Source: Paramacrobiotus richtersi (Eukaryota; Tardigrada; Eutardigrada; Parachela; Macrobiotidae). From it: a DNA stretch of 23,813 nt. Location of the stretch: positions 1-23,813 of the forward strand of contig JAQGAU010000799.1 of the NCBI GenBank assembly GCA_034698045.1. The letters run 5' to 3'. The stretch's first letter is position 1; each line of letters starts with the position of its first letter. The notes under the pieces were generated by a model, which had not been told where the DNA came from, made no database searches, and saw nothing but the letters and a program-made list of their open reading frames with translations. A program made the translations under genes and the position numbers. Positions 1 to 9,965 of this stretch are shown piece after piece.

Positions 1-528
1 GGTCTTTGGGATTCGATGCCTTTTCCTCAGCTCTCTGGGAATGCGTTGATCGCTGCCGACGTTCTCTCCGCTCCTTTGGGTCGCTCTCCAGTTTCTCTCG
101 GAGGTCATTCTCTCCCTTGTGGCACTGGTGCTTCCCTGGGAACCCTGCATTAGGTCCTTTCGCAATCCTTTCTTTGCACCATGCCAGGATCTGGTCGCAC
201 CCTCAATGCACTGTTGGCAGATCCAAGGAATCCCTGGTTCGGTGGTTCTCTGTCGAAGGCTGGCCACGCCCTCATTCACTGGTTTCCATTTCGCTCTTTT
301 CCACTGTGGACTGTCTTGCCGTGGGCCTTGCGGTCTTTCCATCGACATCCCATCTGGCGTATCATTTCTGTTCTGGACGGACGCTCCACTGGCTGTCCCT
401 TTCCAGTATCCGGAAGGACTGCTTTCTATGGCACCACTGGCTTGGGCTGTCCTCGCACTTTCCCCTACGACACGGAAGGGCAGTTTCTCTGTACCTCCTT
501 CTCGGCGTCTTCGTAGCATCCCTTCTTT
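1..528 (-). CDS. Partial charged protein, probable retroelement ORF, runs off left edge
   Basis: The minus frame is open from 528 to the window edge (about 176 codons), with a candidate ATG at 519. The product is rich in Arg, Lys, Ser and Gln. It contains a W-I-C-Q-Q-C motif (about 225-208) followed 9 residues later by a Trp-His, which could be part of a zinc-binding motif. Directly upstream in the same frame an ATG at 567 starts 12 codons that end in TAG at 531-529, so the natural start may lie at 567 with one premature stop. The plus frame over the same bases is also open, but it reads as a Ser/Leu/Phe/Trp-rich antisense of a charged protein. No family is recognised. A retroelement ORF1 or gag-like protein is an inference from composition and from the LINE fragment nearby; a host gene exon is possible. 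Confidence 0.35.
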
Positions 529-567
529 CTATCGGGATTGAGTTGAGTGGCTTGTCGTTCGTGGCAT

Positions 568-1040
568 TCCTCTGATGTAGTATAAATGACCTTACGCGCG
601 ATCAGTCAATAATACTACAACTCTCTCTCGGAGTAAGTATAACTTCACGCCATTGTAGTGTATTGCGGCGTCATAATACTTTAATAGTTATGACCGCTCG
701 CCATTGAGCCAAACACCAACTGACTGTCAACACAACAGTAACCATAGGACACTATGTAGCACAGTTGCTAAGACCATTTGGACATGGAGATTATCTATAT
801 AATCTCGAGACTGCCATATACCACACCATGCTAACAGCATTTTCGCCTCGAAGTCAAGTTCTTGCAATTTCGAAATGAAATTCAATGGTTCTGAACGATC
901 ATCGTGTATGTAAATTTATATGTGCATTGGTGACACAGGTTTCAGGAAGTTGAAACACCGAGTTCTTTGTGAAGGAAACGTGTTTAAACCATTCGCCGCT
1001 GTTACGCAACGTCCGTTGGTTTCTGCACAGCCCTCGTCTT
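568..1040. other. Non-coding stretch
   Basis: No convincing coding frame, RNA gene or repeat was seen. The right part (from about 1040) begins the similarity to 3910-3960 and looks like the 3' flank of the duplicated receptor segment. Confidence 0.4.
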
Positions 1041-1065
1041 TGACAAACACACACCACACACATTT

Positions 1066-1830
1066 CTAAACCGGGTTTGTAAACCAGACGTAAACCGCCA
1101 ATATTCTCTTCGTCAACAATTCCAGGAAAAAGACGACCACTGATGTTGCCAGTAAATCGAATTCCACATAAAAAACTGCAGCCACTCTGTGCCATATCGA
1201 AACCTGTGCAGAGCCTTCGTTCTCGAACTGACGCTTATCTGCTGACTGCCGAAAGCTATAGGTAGCACCTCTGTTTTCTTTCGATCGGAAGACAGAATTC
1301 TGTGGATATCGAACATATGCTGGATGACGCCCGCTTGTGGAAGCGTTTGTGTCCTGAAAGAGCAAGCAGAAAACCCCGTCGCCGCTACTACCGTTACACT
1401 CGCCAGAGATCCAGTCTAGTCGCTGTGTCCTTCAAATAGCGACCCAGATGGGGATTGGTAACTGCATGGCTAATGATCAGCGTACTAGGATGAGGCATTT
1501 CCGGGATCGTATTGACCAGTTGTACAACTTTAGCCAAATCCAAATGCCAAACGGATCACATCCGACGGCACTCATTTCGTCTTTAACGGTGTAAGCACTA
1601 ACCAGTACCAAGTAACTGGCAGGCCGCATTTAAATGGATCAGGTTGTAAATATACACACTGCTGGAATTTGTTGTATGCGCAGCAGGATCTGCTTAAGCG
1701 ATCGGCGGCGAGGGAGAATGCATACGATATAAAAAGTTTTATAACAACCTTCTGTCTGCGTGGTTGTCGAGCAGTTTCTCTGTGCCACAAACAGGACAGG
1801 AAAACTGGGTGTAATAATGTATATAACAAT
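1066..1830 (-). pseudogene. Decayed iGluR-like receptor gene, copy 1
   Basis: This is a remnant of a gene homologous to the intact copy at 3957-5920. The S1 exon remnant (about 1590-1395) keeps the start of the ligand-binding lobe (V-G-C-D-P-F, then S-T-L-I-I-S and A-T-R-L in shifted frames). It has lost about 25 nt in the middle and is frameshifted. The next recognisable piece is the last exon, starting at 1353 after a good acceptor (ctttcag). The exons for the second half of S1, M1, the pore, M3 and most of S2, about 1.2 kb in copy 2, are absent. Within the last exon copy 1 carries 8 extra nt relative to copy 2 (about 1267-1295). Because of this the spliced frame (Q-A-G-V-I-Q-H) no longer reaches the M4 helix, which survives in another frame (FYVEFDLLATSVVVFFLELL). 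About 1640-1830 resembles the N-terminal exon region of copy 2. Three independent lesions make a functional receptor very unlikely. Confidence 0.8.
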
Positions 1831-1996
1831 AATAAAGCGCTGAACCAACAGAAAGCCTTACTGAACTTTGTTACAGTTGCAGCAGACCTTGAAGTAAGTA
1901 GATCAGAGGGTTCACCTGTAATCGTAACGTTATGTTACCTACGTTAACGGCGAGGCATTACGTTCACGATGCCCACTATATATCATTTACATATTA

Positions 1997-2002
1997 TTTA
2001 TT
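1997..2002 (-). terminator. Possible polyadenylation signal AATAAA
   Basis: The minus strand reads AATAAA about 160 nt downstream of the stop codon of the small membrane-protein gene copy 1 (stop ends at 2163). The position suits a 3' UTR. The site was picked by eye only. Confidence 0.35.
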
Positions 2003-2162
2003 CCTGTACAAATAATGGTAACATGCTCTTGCCATTGTCGTGACCATAAAACCGAAACTATGAGTTTCGCACCAAATATTTTAATTGAAAATAGTGCAAT
2101 ACTTCGCATGCTTTGTACACTTTTCGCTGTGGCGTTTCGCTCCGGCTTCACAGAGCTTCGTA

Positions 2163-3234
2163 CTACTGTGGGCCGGAAATTGTCTGCACTACATCACTAG
2201 TTACCGCTGTTGGCTCTGACCAGTAAGGGATAACACATTTACGAATAAACCGATAAACAATAGCGAAAATAACAACAGGACACATCACAATCAGAAAACT
2301 CCAAACCCAGGGAATCGCAGTAGCTGGATCAGCCCCATCTTTGCTGTGCTCTGTTGTTTCAGCCTGATGCTCGACATGCACGTGGCCAGTCTCGTGGTCT
2401 TCCTTATCGGGCTCGGCTTTGTCGCGGCCACTGGACACAGTCCCATCTTGATTCGAACCGACAGCCTCCGCTGGATTAGCACTGTTTATGGCTGTCTCGC
2501 TAATTCCCACTCCAACGCGGGACGCCGGCAAAACGTTTATGAGTCCATTAACGGGCTGCAAAATCGGGAAGTTACACCAAAAAAGGCACCAAGCTTTATA
2601 GCCCATCCAGTTCAAAGCCAATGTTGACTAATAAAAACAGTTTAGGTTGGGTTCTAGTGTGCTAATCCTGTACCGGAAGGGCAATATGGATAATTCGGCA
2701 GAATTCACTTTGCGTGTACTCACTGGGCATCCTCTCATAGTTTTCCGTGCGAATTCCAGAAAGGCTGGAGCGTGGCATTGAAATTGGCTCAAAAACTCGT
2801 ACTGCAAAGGAAATTCAAATGAAAATCAAACTTGAAAACCTGTTCAGCTATCGATGCAAGAAGAAACGATGTTCTACTGTAGATACGATAAAAGCTGTTG
2901 CATCTGGGAGAAACCATAAATGTTATTTGATAAAAAAAGCAAAACAAAACAAAAGCTGGCAGGGAAATGCTGCAGATGTGTTACGTGTGTCAGCAAATAA
3001 TCCAGCAAGCGATTTGTGAACCGCAGTCATTAACAGCGGTAACAGAGCACCAACAGCCATGAAGAAGATGTTTTCACAATGGACGTTCACCACACTGAGA
3101 AGCGCGAAACGGCCGAAATGATAACAAAACATTCCGGTGTAGACGCACTTACCAGATGGCATTTTTGGGAAGAAAGCAAAACGTGCAGGGCCAAACCTAA
3201 TGAGAAGTACAATAGTTAGTAAATAATGCTGCAT
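2163..3234 (-). pseudogene. Small single-pass membrane protein gene, copy 1 (probably frameshifted)
   Basis: Three exons can be matched to copy 2. Exon 1 (3234-3153) encodes a signal-peptide-like start (MQHYLLTIVLL) and ends at G|GTAAGT. Exon 2 (2801-2724) lies between tttgcag and GTGAGT and encodes the family's conserved segment (R-V-F-E-P-I-S-M-P-R-S-S, then N-Y-E-R-M-P). Exon 3 is the open frame ending at 2163. It has an acidic, hydrophilic ectodomain, a His-rich piece (HVHVEH), one membrane helix (about 20 residues beginning I-P-W-V-W-S-F-L-I-V) and a short tail. Exon 2 ends in phase 1, but the only good acceptor before exon 3 (gattttgcag) then leads to TAA after two codons. The exon 3 frame would need phase 0. 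So copy 1 is probably broken by a small indel, although an unseen acceptor could rescue it. No known family was recognised. Confidence 0.6.
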
Positions 3235-3239
3235 TTTAG

Positions 3240-3910
3240 TACGGATTCTGAAATAACACGTGCTGGCTCTTTCGCAGCTAAAGCGGATTCCGCGCTATTC
3301 CGCGATTCTTCACTTGGCCAGCAAAATGTGGTTTACTTATCGCTTTCAGCGGTACCTGTCGTTTATTGTGAATCTAACATGCATGGCGCAGTCATGATGT
3401 CATTATTATATCATACGGTTAAGGTCGAAAGTATTTGCCCCCTGGAACGTCACGAAAACGTCTAGATACAGGACATGTTGACTTCGGTGCACAGAACGCG
3501 CAAACAGCGGTGGTAAATTACCTTTTTTTACCGTATTGTTCTCTGAGACGAAAAGGCTTAGTGTGTTTTAATGAGGCAACGGTATCCGCGGTGATCATCA
3601 TAAGTCCTAACCTCGTACTTCTTTGAAATTAAGAAAAGTGGGTGAACATCACCATTACTTAAAAGCTATCGTGACTCATGGAAAGTACACAATCTGCTAC
3701 GAAACAAGACCAAAACTAATCCGGAGCGAGGGATCGCCGTGCCGCCCAACCGCCAGCCCGAGCGTGGGCAGCCTGTATATTGTCGCCGACGGAACCGGCA
3801 CGACGTGGTCTTTGTTCCGTCAGTCCAACACGATCCAGCGTCGACTGAAGGATATCTTTGATCGAAAGAGTCCGTTTTTTCTATACTCCACGTACATTTT
3901 CTAAAGCACA
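3240..3910. other. Spacer between duplicated units
   Basis: About 3240-3440 is weakly similar to 7460-7690 and so belongs to the 5' flank of the duplicated segment (shared catgatgtcatt-like stretch). The remainder is mostly AT-rich without genes, except for a short GC-richer island at 3716-3880 treated separately. Confidence 0.4.
3716..3880 (-). other. Isolated GC-rich open segment, possible exon or gene fragment
   Basis: A minus frame of about 55 codons starts after an acceptor-like tatag and ends at TAG (3718-3716). It includes T-L-S-I-K-D-I-L followed by an Arg/Ala/Gly-rich tail. The base composition differs from its AT-richer surroundings. The S-I-K-D-I-L stretch recalls short repressor motifs seen in some homeobox proteins, but such a short match proves nothing. 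No start codon or neighbouring exon was found. Confidence 0.2.
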
Positions 3911-3956
3911 CTCTAACACACACCACGCATTTCTAAACCGGCTTTGTAAACCAGAG

Positions 3957-5920
3957 TCACCAGATGTAAGCCGCTAATCTGCTCTTCGTCAACAATTCCA
4001 GGACAAACATGACCACTGATAGGGCCAGTAAATCGCATGCCACATAAAAAACTACAGCCACTCTGTGCCATTCCAGAGCCTGCGCAGAGCCTTCGTTCTC
4101 GAACTGAGGCTTGTTTGGTGACCGAGGAGAGCTGTAAGTAGCAGCTTTGTTTTCGGAAGACAGAATTCGGTGGATAGCGAACAAATGCTGGATAACGCCG
4201 GCCTGTAGGAGTGTCTGTGTCCTGAAAGAACAAACAGAGTAATCCGTCGGTGCTATATTTGCTCAACTGCGAATGCTCACCTCATTGTAAAGTTTTTGGT
4301 CAGCGAACTGTTCTTTTCCATCTGCAGCGCCGATATCCAGTTGGTAAGGCCCGAATCGAAGGCCGGGATCAACCCTTTGTCGCTGCAGCTGAGACTGTCG
4401 CCAAATTTACACATGACGGCCAGTTTGTCTGGTATCCGAGTGTCCGCGGCCATATTTCGCAGAGGTGCATCACTGTTATTTGTTTCTAATATGACGACCT
4501 TTTGGTGAAATTCGACGCCTCTTTTCTCCAATTCCTTCAGCTGCGATGCTTGCGATACGAAGTGGAAATCGGATGATAAAAAGCTGCTCACTGACGCGAA
4601 CGGAAGCTCGACGGCAGTTACGCTTAACGTGGCTGTTAAGGATGTCGTAACAATGGTACTGATGATGAGGACCCAAGGAAGCCACGTCAGCAAGAATATG
4701 CTACGCGGCGGTGTAATATTTCTGTGATCGATTTCGCCTGCACAAAAATAACATGCTGCTTGTCTTCCTTGCTAAACCAGTGTACAGTAAAACCACTATT
4801 GTGCAGTTTGTTTTACCTTGACCAAGCGACACACAGATCACCTCCCAGTATGTTTGAATCGACGTCTTCCATGATACCGATCGCCACTTCCGAGCACTGC
4901 TACACTGCGACCTTGCATAAGTATAAGTGGCTGCATTTACGAGCCATAGTGCACATAACGTACACAGCGACACGCCCAGAATACCAATCCACGCGTTATG
5001 GTCGAAACTGCCGGATATTCCCTTTATTACGGATACGCCATTGTTGTTTTTCAGATGCCGCTTGTGGATGCTGATATGGTATGTCCGTAAGAAATACAGT
5101 GGTATCATGTCGTATCTGGCCATGGAAGATGCTAGCATGCTTAAAGGACAAACACTGATGTCCACACGACCTTCTTCCAGATCGACTGGTGCTCCACCAT
5201 GTGACGTGTTGTACTCAATGGGATGCCGATCTGGTAGCAGCATCAACCTGCGAAGGCCAGATGCATAACAAGTGGGTAGTACTTGTAGTACCGCGGCTGA
5301 ACGGATCCAGATGCCTTATGTTACTGACATACATTGTGTGTAATTCTTCAGTAATAGTGCTCGGTTTATTAACCAAACTTCCCCAGCTCATAAGGAGCTG
5401 GGAGCGCAGCACCGTTAAAACTTGAAACCTCAGATCAAAATGATAGATGTAAAATTCCTGTTAAAGTTAGTTGCTCCAGATTATACCCAATGTTACTATA
5501 GTCACACTCACCCGAGACCAAGTCTAGTCGCTATATCATTCAAAATAGTCACAGATACGCCACAAAAACATTGCGATCCAAATGGTGAATGGTGACTGTA
5601 GGGCGCGTTTTCGTTGACGCTAACGATCAGCGTGTTTGGATTCGGTACATCAGGATCGTACAGCAGAGGTGAGTAAAATGGTTCACATCCGATTGTATTC
5701 ATTCCGCCAGTAACAGCATGCGCTAACCAACTGGCACGTCGCCTAATGTAAAATGAATGTGGTACGCAACACTAAGACTTCTGACATCTATCATACGGCA
5801 GGATCAGAAGAAGTTGGTTTATATAAGGTCAAACGTATCTGCGACAGCTTTCTGTTGCTGAATCACAAACAGGACGCGACTGTACTGGGTGTGGATGTTG
5901 AAACCGGACGTGCATGTTGC
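3957..5920 (-). CDS. Divergent ionotropic glutamate receptor (iGluR/IR-like), copy 2
   Basis: The product is a ligand-gated cation channel subunit of the plasma membrane, judged by domain order. Well-supported exons are 5742-5512, 5247-4817, 4737-4281 and 4221-3957. Introns are 264, 79 and 59 nt, all GT-AG, and all phases agree. A further 5' exon at 5920-5835 is possible: its phase fits and its donor is conserved in copy 1. The true N-terminus was not found. Lobe S1 has T-L-I-V-S-V-N-E-N-A-P-Y and a helix ending A-T-R-L-G-L. It continues G-R-V-D-I-S-V-C-P-L-S-M with an Arg (A-R-Y-D) near the site where iGluRs bind the ligand carboxylate. M1 is W-I-G-I-L-G-V-S-L, and the pore region is Y-W-E-V-I-C-V-S-L-G-Q-G. 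M3 carries S-L-T-A-T-L-S-V in place of the classical S-Y-T-A-N-L-A-A-F. Lobe S2 ends Q-A-G-V-I-Q-H-L-F, followed by M4 (FYVACDLLALSVVMFVLELL) and a short tail. The stop is at 3959-3957. The ligand is unknown. Most conserved glutamate-site positions look altered, so an IR-type chemoreceptor is a reasonable alternative to a synaptic receptor. Confidence 0.8.
5382..5402. repeat. Perfect 8-bp inverted repeat in an intron
   Basis: CCCAGCTC and GAGCTGGG are separated by 5 nt inside the 264-nt intron of the iGluR-like gene. The element would form a short hairpin in the pre-mRNA. No function is visible. Confidence 0.5.
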
Positions 5921-6475
5921 CTGACGGTAAGCATACTTAACGAACATGAAGCGGTGCCCAACCTCCGGAGACGTAATGTGATATGAAACGTTTAGAGAGA
6001 CAAGCCTCTAGTAGTGAAACATCTAATAGTTTTTGAGCAGAGTAAGCACACGAGCTCCTCCACCAGGCTCTGATATCGCAATAACTGCGTTGAAATGACA
6101 GAAAGTACTACTTACCGGTCCAATATCACTGCGTTGTTACGGCTGTAGCAGATCCTTATATTGAATCAATGGATCATGACGGACGCTTCTGTGATTGTAA
6201 CGTTGTTTTACGCATGCCGTAATGTCGAGACATTAAGTTTATGTTGCGAACATTATTATTCACAAAATTTAACTGGTTTCGTACAAATACTGATCCTTCG
6301 TCGTGATAATAAACGGAAAACATAACTGCCAGACTGAAAATTCTAGGTGAAATAATAAAACGGTTCGCAAGTATGTACTGTACCTCTACACTTTTCGTTC
6401 TGCTATGTTGCTGCGGTTTGATAATATTATAGGCTCAAGAAATACTGGACCGAAAGACTCTACACTACTCACTGT
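5921..6475. other. Intergenic / possible 5' region of the iGluR-like gene
   Basis: This lies between the small membrane-protein gene and the first supported receptor exon. Unplaced N-terminal exons of the receptor may be here, but none could be defined from splice signals and frame. AT-rich, without repeats. Confidence 0.3.
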
Positions 6476-7455
6476 TTATGTCGCTGTTGGCGCTGACCGG
6501 CAGCACACACATTCACAACTGTTACCGCAACACTCAACAGCAAAGACGATAACAAAAACAGACAGAACAAATAAGAAGCAAAGAATACCTAAGACGGGAA
6601 TCTCCGTAGTTGGCTTATCTGGGTTTGTTGGCCTATCATAGTTGGTCGATGGCTTCTGGCTGTGCGGTATTGTTTCGGACTTAGGGTCGACATGTACATG
6701 CATGTGGACGCCGTCTTGCTCATTCTTATCGCGTTCAACATTGTCATGGTCACTGGACACGATCTGGTCTCGATTCGCATTGTCGGCATCCGCTGGACGA
6801 ACACTATTTGTGGCTGTATCGCGATTTCCCGGTCCAACTGGCGACAGCCCATAATTTCTACCAATGGTTTGTACCGGCGACAAGCTATCAGCTGCGGAAC
6901 AAGTAAGTCAAAGCACAAATTATAACATCCGTTTCACAGTCAAAAGCCATGTTGGCCAATAAAAATTAGTTAGGTTGAACTGTAGTAAGTGCTATTGCCT
7001 TACCGTGGACGCGATAGCTATGGAGAATTCGACAATAAAAAATGTGTACTCACAAGGATTCCTCTCATAGTTTGCCGCAGGATAGCTGGAGCGAGGCAGT
7101 GAAATGGGCTTCAAATATCGTACTGCAAACGAAGTTAAAATTAAGAATAAACTTAAGATCTGACCGGATTTGTCGGTGCGCGAAGGTCCGAAATTTAGTG
7201 ACAACAGAAGCTATAGGAACTACAGTATTACAATCTGTTTGCAGTACCGTATGTATGAGCAACTGGTCCAGCAAACGCCTTTGTAGTGGTAGATATCTGT
7301 AATTCGGCGGCATGGGGAGCACAGCAGGAGTTTCTTCAACGAGATGTTATAGTGTAAACACACTTGCTAGACGGTATCTTTGGGAAAGAAAGTACATTTC
7401 CAGACTTGACCAGAAATATGCAGCCGGCAAACACAGTTAGCTGACAATGGTGCAT
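6476..7455 (-). CDS. Small type I single-pass membrane protein, copy 2 (apparently intact)
   Basis: There are three exons: 7455-7368, 7122-7054 and 6891-6476, giving 190 residues in a continuous frame. Exon 1 encodes a hydrophobic, signal-like start (MHHCQLTVFAGCIFLV) and ends at a GC donor (A|GCAAGT), where copy 1 has GTAAGT. Exon 2 encodes the conserved segment (R-Y-L-K-P-I-S-L-P-R-S-S, then N-Y-E-R-N-P). Exon 3 encodes an acidic, Asn/Asp-rich ectodomain, a His-rich stretch H-M-H-V-H-V (about residues 115-120) and a Pro/Thr-rich stalk. The membrane helix follows (about 149-172), then a short Cys-rich tail C-C-G-N-S-C-E-C-V-C-C. The stop is at 6478-6476. It lies directly upstream of, and on the same strand as, the iGluR-like gene, as in copy 1. 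No family was recognised. An accessory subunit for the receptor is an idea from position only. Confidence 0.65.
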
Positions 7456-8546
7456 TTTTATGGTTTTGTTTTATAAAGACCATGGCAATGTGATGACAAT
7501 TAGTCTGAATTCGGAAATGAGGCTTGGCTGATAAGCTTCCACTTTCACGTAATTCTTCTACACCTAAAAGGGAGCCAGTATTTCGCTTGGGTTGGCTACA
7601 CAAGATGGTCATGATACGTAGCGGTATCGATCGTCTATCAAAACATGAACCTAATGCATGGATCAGATGATGTCATTGTTGTGTCATGGGTAATGCTCGG
7701 CAGTCCTTGTCTCTAGCATAACACGAAAACTACCCAAGGTGCATATACAGCCGAAACAAAGGCGGCAAGTCACATCTCTCGTGCATGATTCGCTGAGGTA
7801 AACAAGCGTTTGTAAAGAATTGTTATTTTCTTTGATTTCTTATCCTAAAACATGCGAAGCACAGTAAATAGTAAGAACATCAGATATTCAGATTTCATCT
7901 GTCCACGCAAGCGCATAGTCTGTTTAAAGTGAACAGGGAATAAGCGTCGGAAGCACTGGCCGAAAACTGCATTTAACGCTCGCCGTTAGAATATAGCTGC
8001 AACAGGCCGTGTCCACCTTGCGCGTTTAGGTTGTCGATGGTACAGACTGGATGGAGTAACGGCTCAGTATCTCTTTAGCAACGTGTTGTCCGGAACAGTC
8101 CGTGAGGACATCCCTCCCCTCTTCGGCGAGCGAGACAAAGATGTCGGCTGACAAGGCCCGTCACACATGGCCGCAGCAGTCCAAGGATGGCTGAAATGCA
8201 GCCAAAATACATGCCCAACAACAACTTTATTCCTCTGGCCCATTTTGACCAGCAGGTGCCATGCATTTATGCATGACATCAGATACTGATACTATATGAA
8301 ACAACAACAGAAAGGGAACAACGTGGGCAAATGTACAAATACACAGGCGAGAACATTAGCCAAAGTCTATGAGTGCGACATTTTTCGTTCGCTGCCGAAT
8401 TCGCAATATGGCAAAGCTGTTAGTAGTAGAATAAACATATACATACAAGTATACAGTTTTATTCAAGTTCCACTGACATTACTCGCTGTTCATGCAGAAT
8501 GATACACTGTTTATTGGTGGTGGCGCAGATGCCACCACCGTAAAAT
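7456..8546. other. Intergenic, 5' flank of unit 2
   Basis: About 7770-7870 is similar to 12041-12140 (shared gcatgattc and a following purine-rich tract), so the upstream border of the duplicated unit lies here. An ATG-less GC-richer patch at about 8060-8270 is open in several minus frames (63-71 codons), but nothing in it is recognisable. It may be decayed LINE 3' sequence. Confidence 0.35.
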
Positions 8547-8753
8547 TTACAACAAATATAGTTCGTTTAGCCGTTCCGCTCCTTCCATGGTGCCGAGGAT
8601 CGACGTTGCATTACCACGCTGAATTTCCAGCGAGAGTCTTTGCCGGAGGTATTCATGGGAGCGCAGTTCGCCTGTATGTTCCTTTAAGCGTTTTCCGATG
8701 TCTTTCACCAATGCCCACAAGTACCATATAAGTATGCTACAGAGGAGAACCAT
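8547..8753 (-). CDS. Small hypothetical protein with one membrane helix and a charged helix
   Basis: This is a 68-codon frame whose ATG at 8753 lies 27 nt after the stop of the LINE-like frame. It begins with a hydrophobic helix (MVLLCSILIWYLWALV), followed by a strongly charged, probably coiled-coil segment with regularly spaced Leu and Arg/Glu. It could be a second reading frame of the element or a chance ORF. No family was recognised. Confidence 0.3.
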   Translation of the reverse strand: MVLLCSILIWYLWALVKDIGKRLKEHTGELRSHEYLRQRLSLEIQRGNATSILGTMEGAERLNELYLL

Positions 8754-8779
8754 AACCGCCACCAAACCAAACTTCGAGT

Positions 8780-9844
8780 CTAATGAGTGTCTTCGTCCAA
8801 GATAAGTCGCCCGTGGTAGCAGTCTTTCACATCCTTCAGCAGGCGGTGCACGAAATTACCAATTGCTCGAACATCCTGATCCAACTCGTCGGTCCCGTTC
8901 TTGCTGTTCAGACAGTACTTCATGTATTCAAAGAGATCCGGTGGTTGCATTGGCATTCGTTCCAACAGGGATTCGCGTGATGGCAGATTAAGGGGACAAC
9001 TGAACAAAACATGCGCTTCATCCTCAAGGACTTCGCAGTGCCGGCAAATTCGTTCACATCGCTCCAGCTGTTCCCAACGCCCCGTTTCCACTCTGAGATA
9101 ATGGCAGCCGGTTGGCAGTCGAATGATAGCACTTACTAGGTGCCGTGGCAGTCCATGAATATACGGGGCCAACATTGGCTTTGGATGTACCTGCAACATG
9201 AAGAACAACTTCCCTCCCCCGAGGGAGCACTGCCTGCTCACTCGACCCAATAGGTCATCGAAAAACTTTTCCCGTAGTTTGGCCATGATGTGCACAGGGC
9301 ACATCATGGTCAGCTTCTGCTCAAGCGTTGCTGCGTCATCCCATTTAATGTCCATTTCTGATTCGACTGGTTTAAGGGCTTTTCTCAGAAAGCGTTTTTT
9401 CCGATTCTGCGAGGAGAGCATCAGATCTTTCAAAGCCAGCCGGATCAGACTGTCAGACGATCGCTTCATGCAGCGTGCAATGAATCGCAATTGACTCTTT
9501 ATCTGCCTATGGTGAAGAGGCATCCGCATGGTAAGATAGTAAAATGCATCGAATGCCAGTTTCGGCTTAATTTCGAAGAACCACCGGAAAAAATTAATTT
9601 CAAATCTGGCCCATGGAAACATCCCCGAAGTCGTGTTTCGATTTGGCGTGGTGATTCTTGATCGCATGATTTCCGGTTTAAAACCCGGCATACAAAAGAT
9701 AGATTGACGGATGTGGTGATCATGCCAAAATCCAATAAAAACATTTATCGTTGATAACCCGTGGAAAAAACCACACGGGAGTGAATGAGGCGGGTGGCTC
9801 CATCCGCATTGGACAAATGATAGGCAAAGAAATGCCCGATTCAT
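8780..9844 (-). mobile_element. LINE-like retrotransposon fragment, C-terminal part of the ORF
   Basis: This is a 354-codon uninterrupted minus frame. Near its C-terminus (around codons 245-285) it has L-R-V-E-T-G-R-W, then C-E-R-I-C-R-H-C, E-D-E-A-H-V-L-F-S-C-P and a following Arg. That is the Cys/His cluster typical of the region after reverse transcriptase in non-LTR retrotransposons of the Jockey/CR1 type. The reverse transcriptase and endonuclease are absent upstream. The first 30 or so codons look like flanking sequence read by chance. A 5'-truncated insertion is the usual outcome for LINEs and fits this. The intact frame suggests a recent insertion or conserved use. No poly(A) tail or target-site duplication could be identified by eye. 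Confidence 0.65.
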
Positions 9845-9965
9845 AGATAATATTCCTGTATTACAACAGCCGTAATATACTTTTAGCGCGGTGTGTTCCG
9901 AGAATAAACGAAAACAGCAGCACAGAATCGGTAGCTGTTGCCAGCTTGCTAGCTAGCCCGAGAGG

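Noticed and set aside
6-575. 189-codon plus-strand frame
   Set aside because: Its Ser/Leu/Phe/Trp-rich content is typical of the antisense of a charged protein. The minus frame is equally open, has a more natural composition and may continue past the edge.
3913-4266. 117-codon minus frame over the last receptor exon
   Set aside because: It runs through the intron 4280-4222. The spliced frame, shifted relative to it, carries M4.
5215-5412. Minus frame of 65 codons as an extra exon of the iGluR-like gene
   Set aside because: Skipping it joins the two S1 exons in phase and gives the expected spacing between the helix A-T-R-L-G-L and the G-R-V-D-I-S block. Including it inserts unrelated sequence and leads to a stop.
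9198-9494. 98-codon plus frame inside the LINE-like fragment
   Set aside because: Shadow of the minus frame, which carries the Cys/His motif.
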